Part shown: one piece after another, positions 24,541 through 36,580 of the stretch
Numbering within the stretch: the stretch's first letter is position 1
Layout of the letters: every line of letters starts with the position of its first letter
Assembly: GCA_026826555.1 (NCBI GenBank)
Contig: JAKSZT010054581.1
Coordinates: forward strand, 1,789,052 to 1,853,051
DNA length: 64,000 nt
Reading direction: 5' to 3'
Source: Tolypeutes matacus
Lineage: Eukaryota > Chordata > Mammalia > Cingulata > Chlamyphoridae
Position numbers and translations under genes: made by a program
The notes under the pieces: model-generated
Databases searched by the model: none
Told to the model about the DNA's origin: nothing
The model's input: the letters and a program-made list of their open reading frames with translations, nothing else

Positions 24541-24849
24541 GCAGCAGGTAAGCATCTTGGAAGTTATCATTCACCCCCTCCCAACAATAAAAATGCTGAA
24601 CAGTAGGAAAAATTACCAATCTTCTTATAGCTATCTGATAATTGAAGTCACAGGACAAACTATTGCCCTGAAAATGGAATAGATGTGGTTAATGTGAATC
24701 ACTGCTAACCTGGAGGAGGACAGAAATTAAGAGGTCTGCTGGGTCCAGTATGAGTAGGAATGCTTCAATGGAAGTTGACAAATTCGTGGATGGTCAGTGG
24801 GGATCATCTTGAGAGTTTAATTCTCCAGGAGACCTGGCTTTAAGAAGTA
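24541..24849 (+). mobile_element. Possible L1/HAL1 5' region fragment
   Basis: It weakly resembles the 5' region of old L1/HAL1 on the plus strand (a 'catcttggaag' block near 24552 and the 'gagacctggctt' area near 24828). It forms the left flank of the large L1 and should continue at 50289 if that L1 is a single insertion. Confidence 0.35.
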
Positions 24850-24867
24850 GGAACATGCATTTTTTTT

Positions 24868-25701
24868 AAATGTGGGTAAATATAAATTTTTTTACAATAC
24901 AAACCAATATTTGTAAAATGATATATAAATATATGTGCATATTTGTGCATTTACTTATATAAATGTTATTTTTTATATATATTTTAAAAGATGCTTAGAT
25001 TACATAAATGTTACACTAAAATTACAGGGATTCCCATGTTCCCCACCTCTCACACCTCCCATAACATCCCACATAAACATCTTTCATTAGTGTGGCACAT
25101 CACCTGCAATGGATATACACATCCTGGGGCTTTGCCACTAAGCATGGACCATAGTTCACATTATAGACCACACTCTCTCCCACACAGTTCTGCATGGTGT
25201 ATGCTGATGTAAAATGGCCTATATCTGTCATTGCAATGTCACTCAGGATAATTCCCAAGGCCTGTAAAAGCCCCTGTATTACAACTGCTTTTCCCTTCCT
25301 TGCCCCCAAAGTGTCTATTGGCCACTGTCTCCACCTCACTGTTATAATTTCTTCCATTGCTTGAGTCACAATATGTCTACAACAGAATACCATTAAGTCC
25401 ACTCTAGTCCATAGCTCTTCCCCCAATCCTGAGGAGTCTGGGATGGTGATGTCCACTCCACCTGCAAGTGAGAGTTGGCTTATATCTCATGGATATGGTG
25501 GATGGGATTATCCTACCTGCAGCTACAGACTCTCTCCATTCCCTGGGATGGCTTTTGTCCATCATCTTCTCCTCATCAGGTGCCTTGGGTGAGTCCATTG
25601 AGCTGTAGAGTAGGAGTTGCCGCTGGCACATGGGCAGGCAAGAGGCTACAGTCTTTGGAAGTACACCTACAAACTCCAGCATCACATATAGGTTTGAATA
25701 G
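24868..25701 (-). repeat. L1 3' UTR, distal part
   Basis: This is the reverse complement of about 3590-4440, ending in the AT-rich tail and T-run at its left edge. The join to the proximal part is interrupted by the gammaretrovirus-like provirus. The bases on either side (GGTTTGAATAG and ATAGAAGGG) rejoin into the uninterrupted sequence seen in the sister copies at 3575 and 63180. Confidence 0.85.
25698..25701. repeat. 4-bp target-site duplication of the class I provirus
   Basis: ATAG here and at 33852-33855. Four-base duplications are typical of gammaretroviral integrase. The undisturbed L1 copies carry the motif once. Confidence 0.85.
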
Positions 25702-26089
25702 TGAAGTGTAACACTTCATGCAAATAATGACTCCCAGGACAAAATTTCAATGAAACCTTTATTACCGGCCAGGCACACTCCCTAGTGAGAGTAGCACTTA
25801 ACATCTGATGACTGCAGTTTTTATAGAACTCCTTCCCACATGGCCAATTCTTTTCATGCACGCCAAAAACAGGATTGGTTTAATCATACATATTTCTATA
25901 GCAAAGTAAGCAAGCAATGTTCCAGAAGCTGATGTTTGCCGTTAACGTTCCAGGAGGGAGGAGTGGTTGATCTTTGGGGCATGACGTGCTGATTCTTTTC
26001 AGACCCGGATGGGCACCTGGGTTTCCACCCACAATTGTTAGAGGATTTTTCTACTGGGAATTTCCTGGTACTCTTTTATTTCCTTCTCA
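25702..26089 (-). repeat. 3' LTR of class I provirus
   Basis: 388 bp, TG...CA on both strands. On the minus strand it has a TATA-like TATAAAA at about 25825-25819 and a poly(A) signal AATAAA at about 25762-25757. It lacks the U3 duplication of about 42 bp present in the 5' LTR. Confidence 0.9.
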
Positions 26090-26103
26090 ATCCCCACTCC
26101 TGT
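26090..26103 (-). other. Polypurine tract of class I provirus
   Basis: On the minus strand AGGAGTGGGGATT directly precedes the TG of the 3' LTR, the expected place for plus-strand DNA priming. Confidence 0.7.
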
Positions 26104-26192
26104 AATAGCATTAGTCAAACCATTGACTAATCAGTGGCCAAGGGGTTGTAATGAGTGCTTAATACCATTACCTTCACTGCCTGTATTCTTTT

Positions 26193-27919
26193 TCAGATGT
26201 AGGAATTGAGGTAGCTAATGAAAATAGGGCCTACTAGATATCCCAGTAGGACTAGGACAAGTGGTCCTGCAACAGCGATGATTAAGGTGGTTAGCCATGG
26301 AGACCATGAGAATAGGCTTTCATACCAATTAGCACATTTGGTCCTAAGTTCTTCTCATTCCCTTAGCCTGTTTCTAACTAATGAGAGACTTTCTTTAATT
26401 ACTCCTGAGTGGTTGGCATAGAAATAGCAGGTTTTGCCCAGGGCCACACATAGTTCCCCTTGCTTCAAGAATAATAAATCTAGCCCACGTCTATTTTGTA
26501 GAACCATTTTGGCCAGAGAGGATAAGGACATTTCAAGGTGACTAAATGACTTTTCCAATTCCTTTAGATCTGTGTCAATCTAAGTAGATAAGGTTTTGAA
26601 GTTTTCCTTGCCAGTGACCAGGGCTGCCATTTTTAAGGCTGCTGAAACCCCAATCCCAAGGCCAACCATAATGGGAATGAGAATGGGAACTCGCTTAAAT
26701 TGGCTTATGGTTTTAAAATGTTCATGGCCCCCTTCACCCAAATACCAGTATACCTGTGATGATGTATACTAGGATGCAGACAACTGAGTTTTCTTCAGTT
26801 TTAGATTGTGACAGGGTTTGAGGTGAGAGACAAGGGGTGATTCCTAGGGTACAGGTAACCAGGTGCCACTAGGAGCTTTCCAGTAACAGGATTCCTCAAT
26901 TTCATCAGAGAAAATAACTGATGAACAGTGGGGGCTTAAGAAAGTTGTATTGATTCTGGCTGAGAAGGAGGCAAAACAGGTGCCGTTTCCTTGTAGGTCC
27001 CCCAGAGTTAGAATGGGTTTATGACCCCACTTACACAGCTTTTGGCTTTTGTCTACTGATATTTTTTGAACATACAGTGATGCATTGGGAATAATGCTCC
27101 CATTTGCCCCCATCCCAATATTATAAGGAGGTTGGGGGTTTAGGCAGAGCCAACAATCTTTGGTGGCATTTGGTTGGCTATTGTTTAGGATGGTGAAGAC
27201 AGAGGACAACATGGACAAGGGGCCCCTGGGGGGGTTTTGGTTGGGGAAGGTTAGGTTTTCTGGTTTATTTTTGGGTGGAGTTTCTGGTTCTGAATTAAGG
27301 AAAATGTCCTGTTGGGGCCGACCAGATTAGGTGCAGGGGGTTTAAGAATACCTCGCTGGATAGTGAACTCAATTCCAGGGTCTCGACCAGTTACATATAG
27401 CCTGAGGTTCCATGTTTTACCTCCCTCCCAGGCACCATCAAAGCAATTAGTGATAGGGATGTGGATGAGGTTGCTGAACCGTATAGTTGGGTTCTGGGGA
27501 CTTGCTTCCCTATTGAGGCTGATGGCAGCATCTATGGAGGTCCACAGGGCTGGGGTTTTGCAACCCCATTGCACACAGTGGTACTGTCCCTGAGTATTAC
27601 ATTCTGGGGCCCCGTCTGCAGGGCAGACATAGAACTAAACCTGTGCTAGTCCTTTTTCTAAATTCTGCTTTCCACATCCCCAACTTGTAAAAGAGTTTGT
27701 TAAGGGGCATGAGCTGTTTGGCTTTACCTGATATTCTTCTCCGAGGAGGGAACATAAATCGAAAGACAGGGTAGGATTTTTCTTGGTAGTTTGAGTAGCA
27801 TTTAGAACCTTCCTGTCTTTGATTCTGGTTATGCTCCAGTAATAGGAGGTAAACTGAAAGCTACTACTAGCACAAATGCTAGTAACCAGGAGGGACAGCA
27901 AACTCATTTGCCAGGGCAT
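26193..27919 (-). pseudogene. env: Endogenous gammaretrovirus-like env, broken
   Basis: The envelope glycoprotein mediates receptor binding and membrane fusion in the parental virus. In pieces I see an N-terminal signal peptide (27919-27860, hydrophobic 'LLSLLVTSIC'), surface-subunit fragments (27919-27635, 27574-27251, 27218-26844) with a CWLC motif near 27150 and many N-glycosylation sites. Then come a transmembrane subunit with a hydrophobic fusion-peptide-like stretch near 26690-26640, a segment around 26500-26420 like the immunosuppressive region followed by a cysteine loop (last cysteine replaced by tyrosine), and a membrane anchor at about 26300-26210 before the stop. At least one in-frame stop lies near 26582, with frame changes between the fragments. 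Confidence 0.85.
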
Positions 27920-27953
27920 TGTTATATTCCTCCCTCCTTCCCCATGCTTAGTC

Positions 27954-30900
27954 TTAACTTATCCATGGAATCTTGATTTTTAAAGGGTTTTCTGTCCTGA
28001 TGACTGTCCACTTTCCTGCTTTTGAGTCCTCTGTTCTGGACCTGACAGCTTTTAGCTGGGACGCATGTATCCAGTGCCTTTTCCCTGCGACTTTTACTGT
28101 CATGGGTGTTGTGAGGATCACCACATATGGGCCAGTCCACCATGGCTCCAGTGTTCCAGCCTGGAGCTTCTGAACCCAAAACAGATCTCTGGGCTGTGCC
28201 TGAAATAAAGGAGGGTTAGGACTTGAACAAGAGAGATGGGCTTCTTGGACAGTCTGATTGACCGTTTCTCTGATCTGGTCCAGCACCTTTAGAGTAGAGA
28301 AAAGATATTGGTTGTCATATTCACATATTTTTTCTAACCCTAACTTGGGCAACAGGGGTGGGGTCTGCCAAATAATATATCATAGGGTGTAATGCCCTGC
28401 ACATAGGGGGTACACCTGGCTTTAAGGAGGGCAAAAAGAAAGAGATTCACCCAGTTTTCACCAGACTCCAGAGTCAACTTGGTTAGGGTTTCTTTCAAGG
28501 TGCAGTTCATCCTTTCAACCTGTCCCAAACTTTGGGGCTGAAATGCACAGTACAGTTTCCAATTTATACCCAGGGCTTTAGCCAATTGTTGAGTCACCTG
28601 CGCTATGAAGGCTGGGCCATTATCTGACCCTATTTTAAGAGGAAGCCTGAATCTCAGAATGATTTCTTCAATCAGCTTCTTAACTACTACCGTGGCTGTT
28701 TCGTTTTTAGTTGGGTAGGCTTCCACCCATCCCGAAAATGTATTCACCAGCACCAGGAGATCCGTATTTTTCCAACTTTATCTCGGTAAAGTCTATTTCC
28801 CAGTGTTCCCCTGGTTCCATCCCGTGGAGCCTAGTTCTCACTGGAACTTGGACACCTCCTCTTGGATTTACTTTTGCACAGACTTCGCATTTTGATGTGA
28901 TACTTTTACTGATTTTTAGACAAGCCTGAGAAATAAAAGTCTATTTTTATTAATTCTATTAATTTGGTGCCACCCATATGCATGGTGTCATGCAGTCTTT
29001 TGACCAATTGTCTCCCCACTGCTTCAGTTAGATATGTTCTTCCATCAGGCAGGACTAACCAACCTTCAGAGGAAATTTTAGCTCCTAGACTTTCCCCCTG
29101 CTTCATGTCTTCTGGAGAGTAGCGCATTATCAGGGGCTCCCGGCTGGGGACTGTCAGGAGCATTTGGACAGGGGCGACCGGTAAGAAGGCGGCAGTTCAT
29201 GCGACTTCATCTGCTAGTTGGTTGTCTTCAGCCTACGGGGACTTTCCCTTCTGGTGTCCCTTGCAGTGAACAATGGCTACTTGGTTAGGGAACCAAATGG
29301 CTTCTAATAGCACTAAGATTTCAGTTCCATTTTTAAATTCTTTTCCTCCAGATGTTAGGAATCCTCGCTCTTGGTACAGTGCACTATGTACATGGGGTGT
29401 AGCAATAGCAAAATGACTGTCCATATAAATATTGACAGTTCGGCCCTTTGCCCATCTTAGCTCTTGGGTCAGGGCTATTAGTTTGGCCCATTGGGCGGAG
29501 GTGCCATGGCTTAAGGATTGAGCCCAGATAGTTTTGGGTGGCTCTACTACTGCTGCTCCTGCATAAGAGACTCCTTCTTTAACAAAGATGCTGCCATCTA
29601 CATATAGATTATGGGAAGCCTCCGGGAAAGGCACATCAGTGAGGTCTAGGTTTGGCCCCTTCAGGGTTTCCAGCAAGTGCAAGAAGTCCGTGGGCCACCG
29701 GGGGGTCACTAGAGTCAGGGAGCAGGATGGCTGGATTTAGTGCCTCCATTTTTTAGAATATCATAGAAGGTGTGTTCAACAATAAAACTTGATATTGCAT
29801 GTTTCTGGCATTAGATATCCAGCAGTCCGGGGGACTGTGGAGAAGGGATTCCACCAAATATCAGGCTGTTACACCAGATTTTGGCCAAAAGTTAACTTAG
29901 AGGCTTCCTTGACTGAAAAGGCAGTGGTCACAATGGCTCTTAGGCAGTTGGGCCATCCAGCAGCTACATAGTCCAGCTTTTTTGAGAGGTATGCTACTGG
30001 TCGGTGCCAAGGCCCAATGGACTGGGTTAGGACTCCTTTGCTAACCCCTCAACTTTCATCAACAAATAGATGAAAGGGTGTGGACAGATCAGGAAGCCCG
30101 AGGGCAGGGGCACTTACCAGAGCTGTCTTCAGACCTTCAAAGTCTTCTTGCTGCTCTTTGGTCCACAAGTCATTTCCCTTGCCCGCTGTGGTGGTGTAAA
30201 GGGGCTTAGCAATTTCCGTGAATCCAGAGATCCACAGCCTGCAATATCCCACCGTATAAGAAATTCACATACCTGTCATTTTGAGATCGGTGCTGGGATG
30301 TCCAATACAGCTTGTACCCTGTCGCGTGACAATCGCCGTTCCCCTTTTTCCAAGATGTATCCCAGATATGTTACTGAGTGGGAGCAGAGCTGAGCCTTTT
30401 TGGTGGAAACGTGGTACACCATTTCTGCCAATGCTTTGAGTAGGCTGAGGGTTGCTGCTTTGCAAGAGTCCGAGTCTGGTGCAGCTAGAAGGAGGTCATT
30501 TACATACTGAAGTAGGTAATATCTGGATGCTGCTCCCTGAAGGGGGACAAGTCCCACCCCAGAGCCTCCCCAAACAAGGTGGGGGAGTTTTTTAATCCTT
30601 GGGGAAGTCTGGCCCAGGTTAGTTGCCTGCTTCCCCCAGTCCAAGGGTCCTCAAAAGCAAAGATGCATTGGCTAAACAGTGCCAATGGTATGGAAAAGAA
30701 TGCATCTTTTAGATCCATGACAGAGTAGGTGGTATGCTCTGGAGGGATCTGACTTAGAAGTGTGTAAGGGTTTGGGATGGTGGGGTATATTGTTTCAACC
30801 CTTTTATTAACCTCCCTGAGGTCCTGTACCAGCTGATAGACTGTGCTTCCTGGCTTCTGCACAGGAAGTAAGGGAGGGGGGGTTGTTCCATGGGGACTGG

Positions 30901-31530
30901 CAGGGAATAAATACCTGCGTTGAGTAGAAAGTTTATGTGTTTTTCAATTCCAGTCCTGGCCTTGTGACTAATTGCATACTGCCGTACCCGGATGGTGAGA
31001 GATGTGCTGAGTAGTTGCACCACCATGGGGGCCTGATGCTGAGCTAGCCCAGGGGTGTTTGTTTTGGTCCAAACTCCCAGAACCAGGTGCTGGAACTCTT
31101 GCAGCAATTGATTAGCCATTGGCAGTGTCCTGAGGCCTGTTAGGAGATAATCTTCTGAAATGGGGCAGGTTACTAGGAGAGTCTGGGGCTGAATGCCGAA
31201 CTTTACTTTCATTTCACCATCCCAGAAAGAGATAGTAGCTTTTAAATTTGTAGCAAGTCTCGCCCCAACAAGGGATAGGGACAGTCGGGCATAACAAGGA
31301 AAGAGTGGGTAACGGTCCCGGCTCCAAGATTAATAGTCTGGGAGGTGGTCCAGGGATAAGAGTGTATTTTATCAGTGGCTCCTTGAACCAAAGTATACTC
31401 AGCTGCAAAGGGGCCAGGGTCTGATTTCAGTGTGGAGTATGTAGCCCTCATATCAACCAGGAAGTCAACCGGGCTGCCCCCAACTGTTAGTTTCACCATG
31501 GGTTCCTGGGGGCTTGGCGAGCCCTGGTCA
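27954..31530 (-). pseudogene. pol: Endogenous gammaretrovirus-like pro-pol, broken
   Basis: In order on the minus strand: protease (about 31530-31242), reverse transcriptase (31212-30276), connection (30252-30049), RNase H (29709-29233), integrase zinc-binding part (29163-28906), integrase core (28753-28340) and C-terminal domain (28352-27954, with WTGPY). Frames change repeatedly. Key residues are lost: the protease DTGA box reads DMRA (31454-31443), the RT YVDD box reads YVND (30506-30495), and the RNase H glutamate is replaced by lysine (AQWAKLIAL). In the integrase core the second aspartate (GSDNGPAF) and glutamate (QVERMN) remain. Clearly a non-functional relic. Confidence 0.9.
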
Positions 31531-31564
31531 CACCAGTCTAGCAACTGGGCTGGGGTCTGCCTGG

Positions 31565-33063
31565 CGTTGGGGGCATTCATTTTTCCAGTGCTCCTTTTCT
31601 TTGCAATAAGCACACTGGTCTTTTGTAGTCCTGATCTACCCTGCCATGGCTTTTTCTGGTTCCCGGAGAATCCATGGGAGGAAGACGCCCTAGCGCTTTC
31701 TGTTGCTATTGTGCTTAGCAGGACTTTTGCCACCTTTTTAGATTTTAGAGTATCGGCATCCTCCTTATTGTTATACACTTTCTGTGCCACCTCCATTAGC
31801 TCAGATAATAGCTTCCTTTTAAACCCCTCTAGCCTTTGCAATTTTTTTCATATGTCAGGAGCATACTGCAATACAAATGCTATATTTATAGCCCTAATAT
31901 TTTCAGGTGCCTCAGGTTTATAGGGATGTAATTTCTATAGGCCTCCATTAGACACTCTAAAAAGACAGAAGCTGACTCATTAGGCCCTTGGGTAGTTTCA
32001 CTCACCTTAGAAAGATTTGTTGGCTTTCTGGCAGCAGCTCGAAGGCCACATAAGAGAGTCTGGCAAAACGGCTCGAGAGCCTCCTTACCTTGATCCTGAT
32101 TGTAATTCCATTCTGGTCTGGTTGAGGGGACCACATGTTCCATTCAGATACAGTCAGTAATAGGTTGGCCGTCTCGGCCCAAGATGGTTTTGACAGCCTC
32201 CCTCTGGATACGATCTCTCTCCTCCGAGGTGAATAAGACCTGTAATAATTGCTGACAGTTATCCCAGGTGGGGTTATGGGTGAAGAAGATAGTTTCTAGG
32301 AAAGAAATCAAGTCTTGTGGTTTTTCCAAGAATGGTGGATTTTGATTTTTTCAGTTATACATGTCTGTAGATGAAATGGGGGCATATACCATGAACAGGA
32401 GACCATCGTCACCCAGACCTGGACCTGCTTGGTGGAGGGGCAGTAAGGGGGCTGGGTCAGGCAGGATGCGGGAAGCTGCAGATGCCTGATACTGGGTACC
32501 CCTTCACCTATGGGGGGGGGCTGATTAGAGAGGTATCAGTGGGTGTGGAGAGCGGAGGGTAGAGACTGTTTTTGGGTGATTGGGTTAGAGGGGGAGGAGA
32601 AGGAGTGGATGGAGAGGGAGCAGACAGAGGAAGTGAGGGGTAGATAGGTAAGGGGGGTTCATCAGGCATGTCCTGTAGGACTGAAGGACTGGGGTCCTTA
32701 ACAGGAACCTTTAGTGGGAGTTGAGGTTCCAGCTGGGCCGAGCAACCCTTGCCCTGCAAGACAAAATTTTAATTTGTTGTGAGTGTCTGTAAGAAGATCT
32801 ATCAACACATCAATGTAAGGAACCTGGTCCGGGTGGCCAGGTTTGCCATAGATGACTCTCTGGGTGTTGTAGATTGTTGGGAGGTCCATAGTGCCTTCAG
32901 ACGGCCAGCCCACACCGAAGGTGGGCCACTCTAATTTACAGAGGGTTCAGAGGGTCCCCAGGTAGACCTTGGCTCCTTATCCAGCCACTGCCTTCTTGAA
33001 TTCCTGAAAGTTTTTTAGAAAACAGGCAAAGGGTGTGGTAGGACAAGAGGAGGATTGACCCAT
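31565..33063 (-). pseudogene. gag: Endogenous gammaretrovirus-like gag, broken
   Basis: Gag forms the virus core. The start MGQSSS at 33063 has the MG of a myristoylation signal. Matrix continues at 32913-32770 in another frame (GHPDQVPYI). A proline-rich p12-like part lies at 32759-32508 with a YPSL motif resembling ALIX-binding late domains. Capsid follows at 32329-32144 (PTWDNCQQLLQ) and 32143-31886 with a major homology region (QGPNESASVFLE). The nucleocapsid has one CCHC knuckle at 31614-31573 in which the glycine before histidine is glutamate. Several frame changes and stops break it. Confidence 0.88.
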
Positions 33064-33207
33064 AGTGATGAACAAGAGAAGCACGGAACAAAAACTGAGC
33101 ATAAATGTTACAGAGAGACAGCTGGCTACACAAACAGACACAAAAACCTTGAGCTTATTCTGAGGCCCTGAGTGACGTCTCACCCAGTGGCTGGGCTGTG
33201 GGAGCAA
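33064..33207 (-). other. In-frame hydrophobic leader upstream of gag (glycoGag-like?)
   Basis: The gag matrix frame stays open for 48 codons upstream of the MGQ start, from an ATG at 33207. Residues about 19-48 are strongly hydrophobic (KVFVSVCVASCLSVTF and a following leucine-rich part), ending directly at the gag methionine. Some gammaretroviruses make a glycosylated Gag from an upstream in-frame start with a membrane segment. The similarity is positional only; I do not claim homology. Confidence 0.35.
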
Positions 33208-33395
33208 CGTTGCATCCAGCAGCCCAACGGACTCCCCTGGATCCAGACTTACTGAAGCAGAACAAAACTGGTGGTTTCTTAGGTTGAATAATTAATCTCC
33301 CCTGGAATTTCTGGCCAGACTGAGGAACATCTGGGGCTGAGGAACATCTCTCAGAGGCCTTCCCCTGGAAGCCTCAGTGTGGCTGGCCCCAGTAA

Positions 33396-33413
33396 ATCTC
33401 ACTGGGGCCTCCA
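33396..33413 (-). other. Primer-binding site, tRNA-Gln-like
   Basis: On the minus strand, two bases after the 5' LTR, the sequence reads TGGAGGCCCCAGTGAGAT. It fits the complement of the 3' end of tRNA-Gln with about three mismatches. The TT spacer between LTR and site is the usual gammaretroviral arrangement. Confidence 0.7.
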
Positions 33414-33415
33414 AA

Positions 33416-33851
33416 TGAAGCATAGCACTTCATGCAAATAATGACTCCCAGGAGAAAATTTCAATGAAAACTTTATTACCAGCCAGGGTGTACTCCTTAG
33501 TGAGAGTAGCGCTTAACATCCAGTGACTGTGGTTTTTATAGAACTCCTTCCTGAGTGGCCAATTCTTTTTGTGCACACCAAAAGCAAGATTGATTTAATC
33601 ATTATACATATTTCTATAGCAATCTAAAGCAGGATTCTTTTAATCATACATATTTCTATAGCAAAGCAAGCAAGCAATGTTCCAGAAGCTGATGTTTGCC
33701 ATTAGCGTTCCAGCAGGGAGGGGGAGTGGTTGATCTTTGGACATGATGTACTAATTCTTTTCAGACATGGATGGGCACCTGAATTTCCACCTACAATTGT
33801 TAGAGGATTTTTCTACTGGGAATTTTCTGTTACTGTTTTATTTCCTTCTCA
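33416..33851 (-). repeat. 5' LTR of class I provirus
   Basis: 436 bp, TG...CA. It is longer than the 3' LTR because a block (ATACATATTTCTATAGCAA and neighbours) is present twice, at about 33604-33622 and 33645-33663. The flanking duplication ATAG is at 33852-33855. Confidence 0.9.
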
Positions 33852-35556
33852 ATAGAAGGGACTGATGGACCATGTGCAGGGAGAACTTATTTGAGTCCAA
33901 CTCTGTCATCCAATTATAAGGCATCAATTTCTGGGGCTATCCCCCCTTATATAGGAGCTGGGTGTCTCCAGAGCCCTCAGGACCCCCTCTGTGTAGGATG
34001 ATATTCACTTTGGTGTTCTATGAGATCCTACTAAGGTGTGCATAAGCATTACCTCTGGGATGACTTCCCAGCTCTCTTTGAAGTCTCTTAACCACATGAA
34101 CTCATTTGTCTTTACCTTTTCCCCCTTTTATTCAAGGCCTTTTCCCCGTCATATTGCCAGTTGGCACTTGGTATTAATCCCTCATTGCTAGGGAGGCTCA
34201 TCCCCAAGAGTCATGTCCACATTGGGGGAAAGGTAATGTATTCATATGCTGAGTTTGGCTTCAAGTGAGTCCACATTTTAGCAACAAGGAGGCTCACAGT
34301 AGGCAACCCTTAGGCACCCCATAACAGTAAGCTAAGTTTCAATTACAAGAGTAAAGACACATAAGGCTGGTCATCAATAACAAGAACCCATCAGTGGATT
34401 ATCCTCCTTAGCCAGGCACTGCACCTGCACTCAGGGGACTATTGCTGCTCCTTTGGAGAATGTGGCAGAGCTCACCAGGCTGGGAATTCAGTATTCCCTC
34501 AATTATTGAGTGATTGTCTACCCACAGTGGCCATGACCCATCCCTTGATCATTTGAACAATTTTATATATCTTTCATGTATACGCAGATGAACTTCCTCC
34601 CATGAATCCCCCATCCCAGACACCCCCTACCAATGATCCTCAGCAGCCCCCATAGTAACTCTTCTGTGATCTAAACCTTCCTTGATGATGAAGCCCATAT
34701 AATAACCAAATACAATTAATAGGAAAATGAAATAATATTGATAAGCTTAAATGCAAGAGATAAAATAAATGGAAACTCAGAAAGAAAAACAAAAAACTAA
34801 AACTAAAATATAATTAATGGATTTGGACATTCAAAAAATGGGAAAAAAAAAAACTACTGCATTATTGGATGTCCAGTGTGTTCTGGGGCATCTTCCCCCT
34901 CTCATTCCCCAGTGTCTCCCAAATTTTTATTTAATTTTCAAAGTTTTAAGTCACATCAAAGTCACACACAGAATACTAGAGATTTTCATATACCCAACCT
35001 CCTTCCCCTTTTCTCACCCCATATTAAAACCTTTTTTTTTTTTCATGGATAGTGGCATTGTTATAACTGTTATACAGACAGTGAAACATAGCTACTAAAT
35101 ATTGTCAATGGTTTACAGTATAGTTTACAATTTAGATTGTACAGTTTAATAATTTTTGATGATATTTACCATGTCCTGTGTCCATTACTGTAAGGTTATG
35201 AAAAATATTTCCCATGACCACTAAATACCTCGTTTGATCTTTTCTGTTCCTTCCTCCCCATCCCCCTAGGACATATGATACTTCCCTGTCTTGACTCATT
35301 GGATGACAAGATTCATAGTTACATGCCCTGGGTATTCTAACCTTCCCCTCCTAATCTAACACCTGTCAACCCTGCACCACCAAGCCCAGTATTTTCACTA
35401 CCCACCTGTCCTATCCTTCAATATGCAACTATAATCTATCACTTTACCATAGATTATGTCCATATGGTGATGGCTCACAACCTACTCTTCTCTCTTTCTA
35501 ACTTGTTAACCTATCTTTTAGACTGTGGTTCTCAGAGACTGCTCACTTTCCACAAT
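33852..35556 (-). repeat. L1 3' UTR, proximal part
   Basis: It directly follows the ORF2 stop codon at 35557 on the minus strand and matches the plus-strand copies at 1857-3590 and 62160-63180 along its length. This is the evidence that the repeated unit of the window is an L1 3' UTR. Together with 24868-25701 it gives about 2.5 kb, several times the usual mammalian L1 3' UTR. The G-rich tract lies at 34627-34599. Confidence 0.85.
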
Positions 35557-36580
35557 TCAGATCAGTGAGGTCATATACTGTTCATTCTTCAATGCCTGCC
35601 TTGCTTCACTCAACATAAGGTCTTCAAGATTCATCCATGTTATTCCATGTGTTAACACTTTATTCCTTCTTACAGCTGAGTAATATTCCATTGTACATTT
35701 GTGCCACATTTTGCTTATCCATTCTTCTGTTGATGGGCACCGGGGCTGATTCCAACTTTTGGCAATTGTGAACAATGCCGCTATGAATGTTGGTGTGCAT
35801 ATATCTGTTCATGTCTTTGCTTTCAATTCTTCTGGGTATATACCCAGCAGTGGAATTGTTGAATCATACAGAAGATCTATTGTTAGTTTTCTGAAGAGCC
35901 GCCAAACTGTCCTCCACAGTGGCTGGACTATACTGCAGTCCCACCAGCAGTGGATAAGGTTTCCTATTCCTCCACATTGTCTTCAACACTTATATTCTGC
36001 TGTTTTTTTTAATAGCTGCCATTCTGATAGGTGTAAGATGGTATCTCATTGTAGTTTTGATTTGCATTTCCCTAATAGCTAGAGATGTTGAGCATTTTTT
36101 TTTCATGTGCATTTTAGCACTTTGTATTTATTCCTTCAAGAAGTGTCCTTTCAAGTCACTTGCCCATTTTTGTAATGGGTTGTTTGTCTTTTTATTTTCG
36201 AGGTGTAGGATTTCTTTATATATGCAGCATATTAGGCTCCTATTAGATATATGGTTGCCAAATATTTTCTCCCATTGATTACACTGCCTTTTTATTTTCT
36301 TAATAATGCCTTTGAGGTGCAGAAGTTTTTAATTTTGAGGAGATCCCATTTATCTATTTTTATTCTTGCTGCTTGTGCTTTGACTGTGAAGTTCATGAAA
36401 CCAATTCTTATTACAAAGTCCTGTAGATGCTTCCCTATATTATCTTCCAAGGTCTTTATGGTTTTGGCTCTTATATTTAGATCTTTGATCCATCTTGAGT
36501 TGATTTGGTATAAGGTGTGAGATGGTGTAGCCCTTGGGGAATTTGATGTAATTATGAATTCCAAAAATATAATTGAATCA
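35557..36580 (-). pseudogene. L1 ORF2, C-terminal part
   Basis: 35775-35557 encodes the C-terminal end of L1 ORF2 (WNQPRCPSTEEWISKMW, then CTMEYYSAVRR) to a natural stop. 36564-36292 encodes the earlier segment ([20 protein letters not shown] and [15 protein letters not shown]). The two lie in different frames with stops between. The ERVL-like LTR follows on the 5' side. Confidence 0.85.

Larger units (their letters stand above)
25702..33851 (-). mobile_element. Gammaretrovirus-like (class I) provirus, decayed
   Basis: An 8150-bp provirus in minus orientation with two LTRs, a Gln-type primer-binding site, gag, pro-pol and env in order, and a purine tract before the 3' LTR. Every gene is broken by stops and frame changes. 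The LTRs differ at roughly 48 aligned positions out of about 388 by eye, so the insertion is old, but younger than the L1 it sits in. It shares strand with the host L1. Confidence 0.95.

Noticed and set aside
32508..32759. Proline-rich ORF as a separate protein
   Set aside because: It lies between matrix and capsid in the gag relic and fits its p12-like region.
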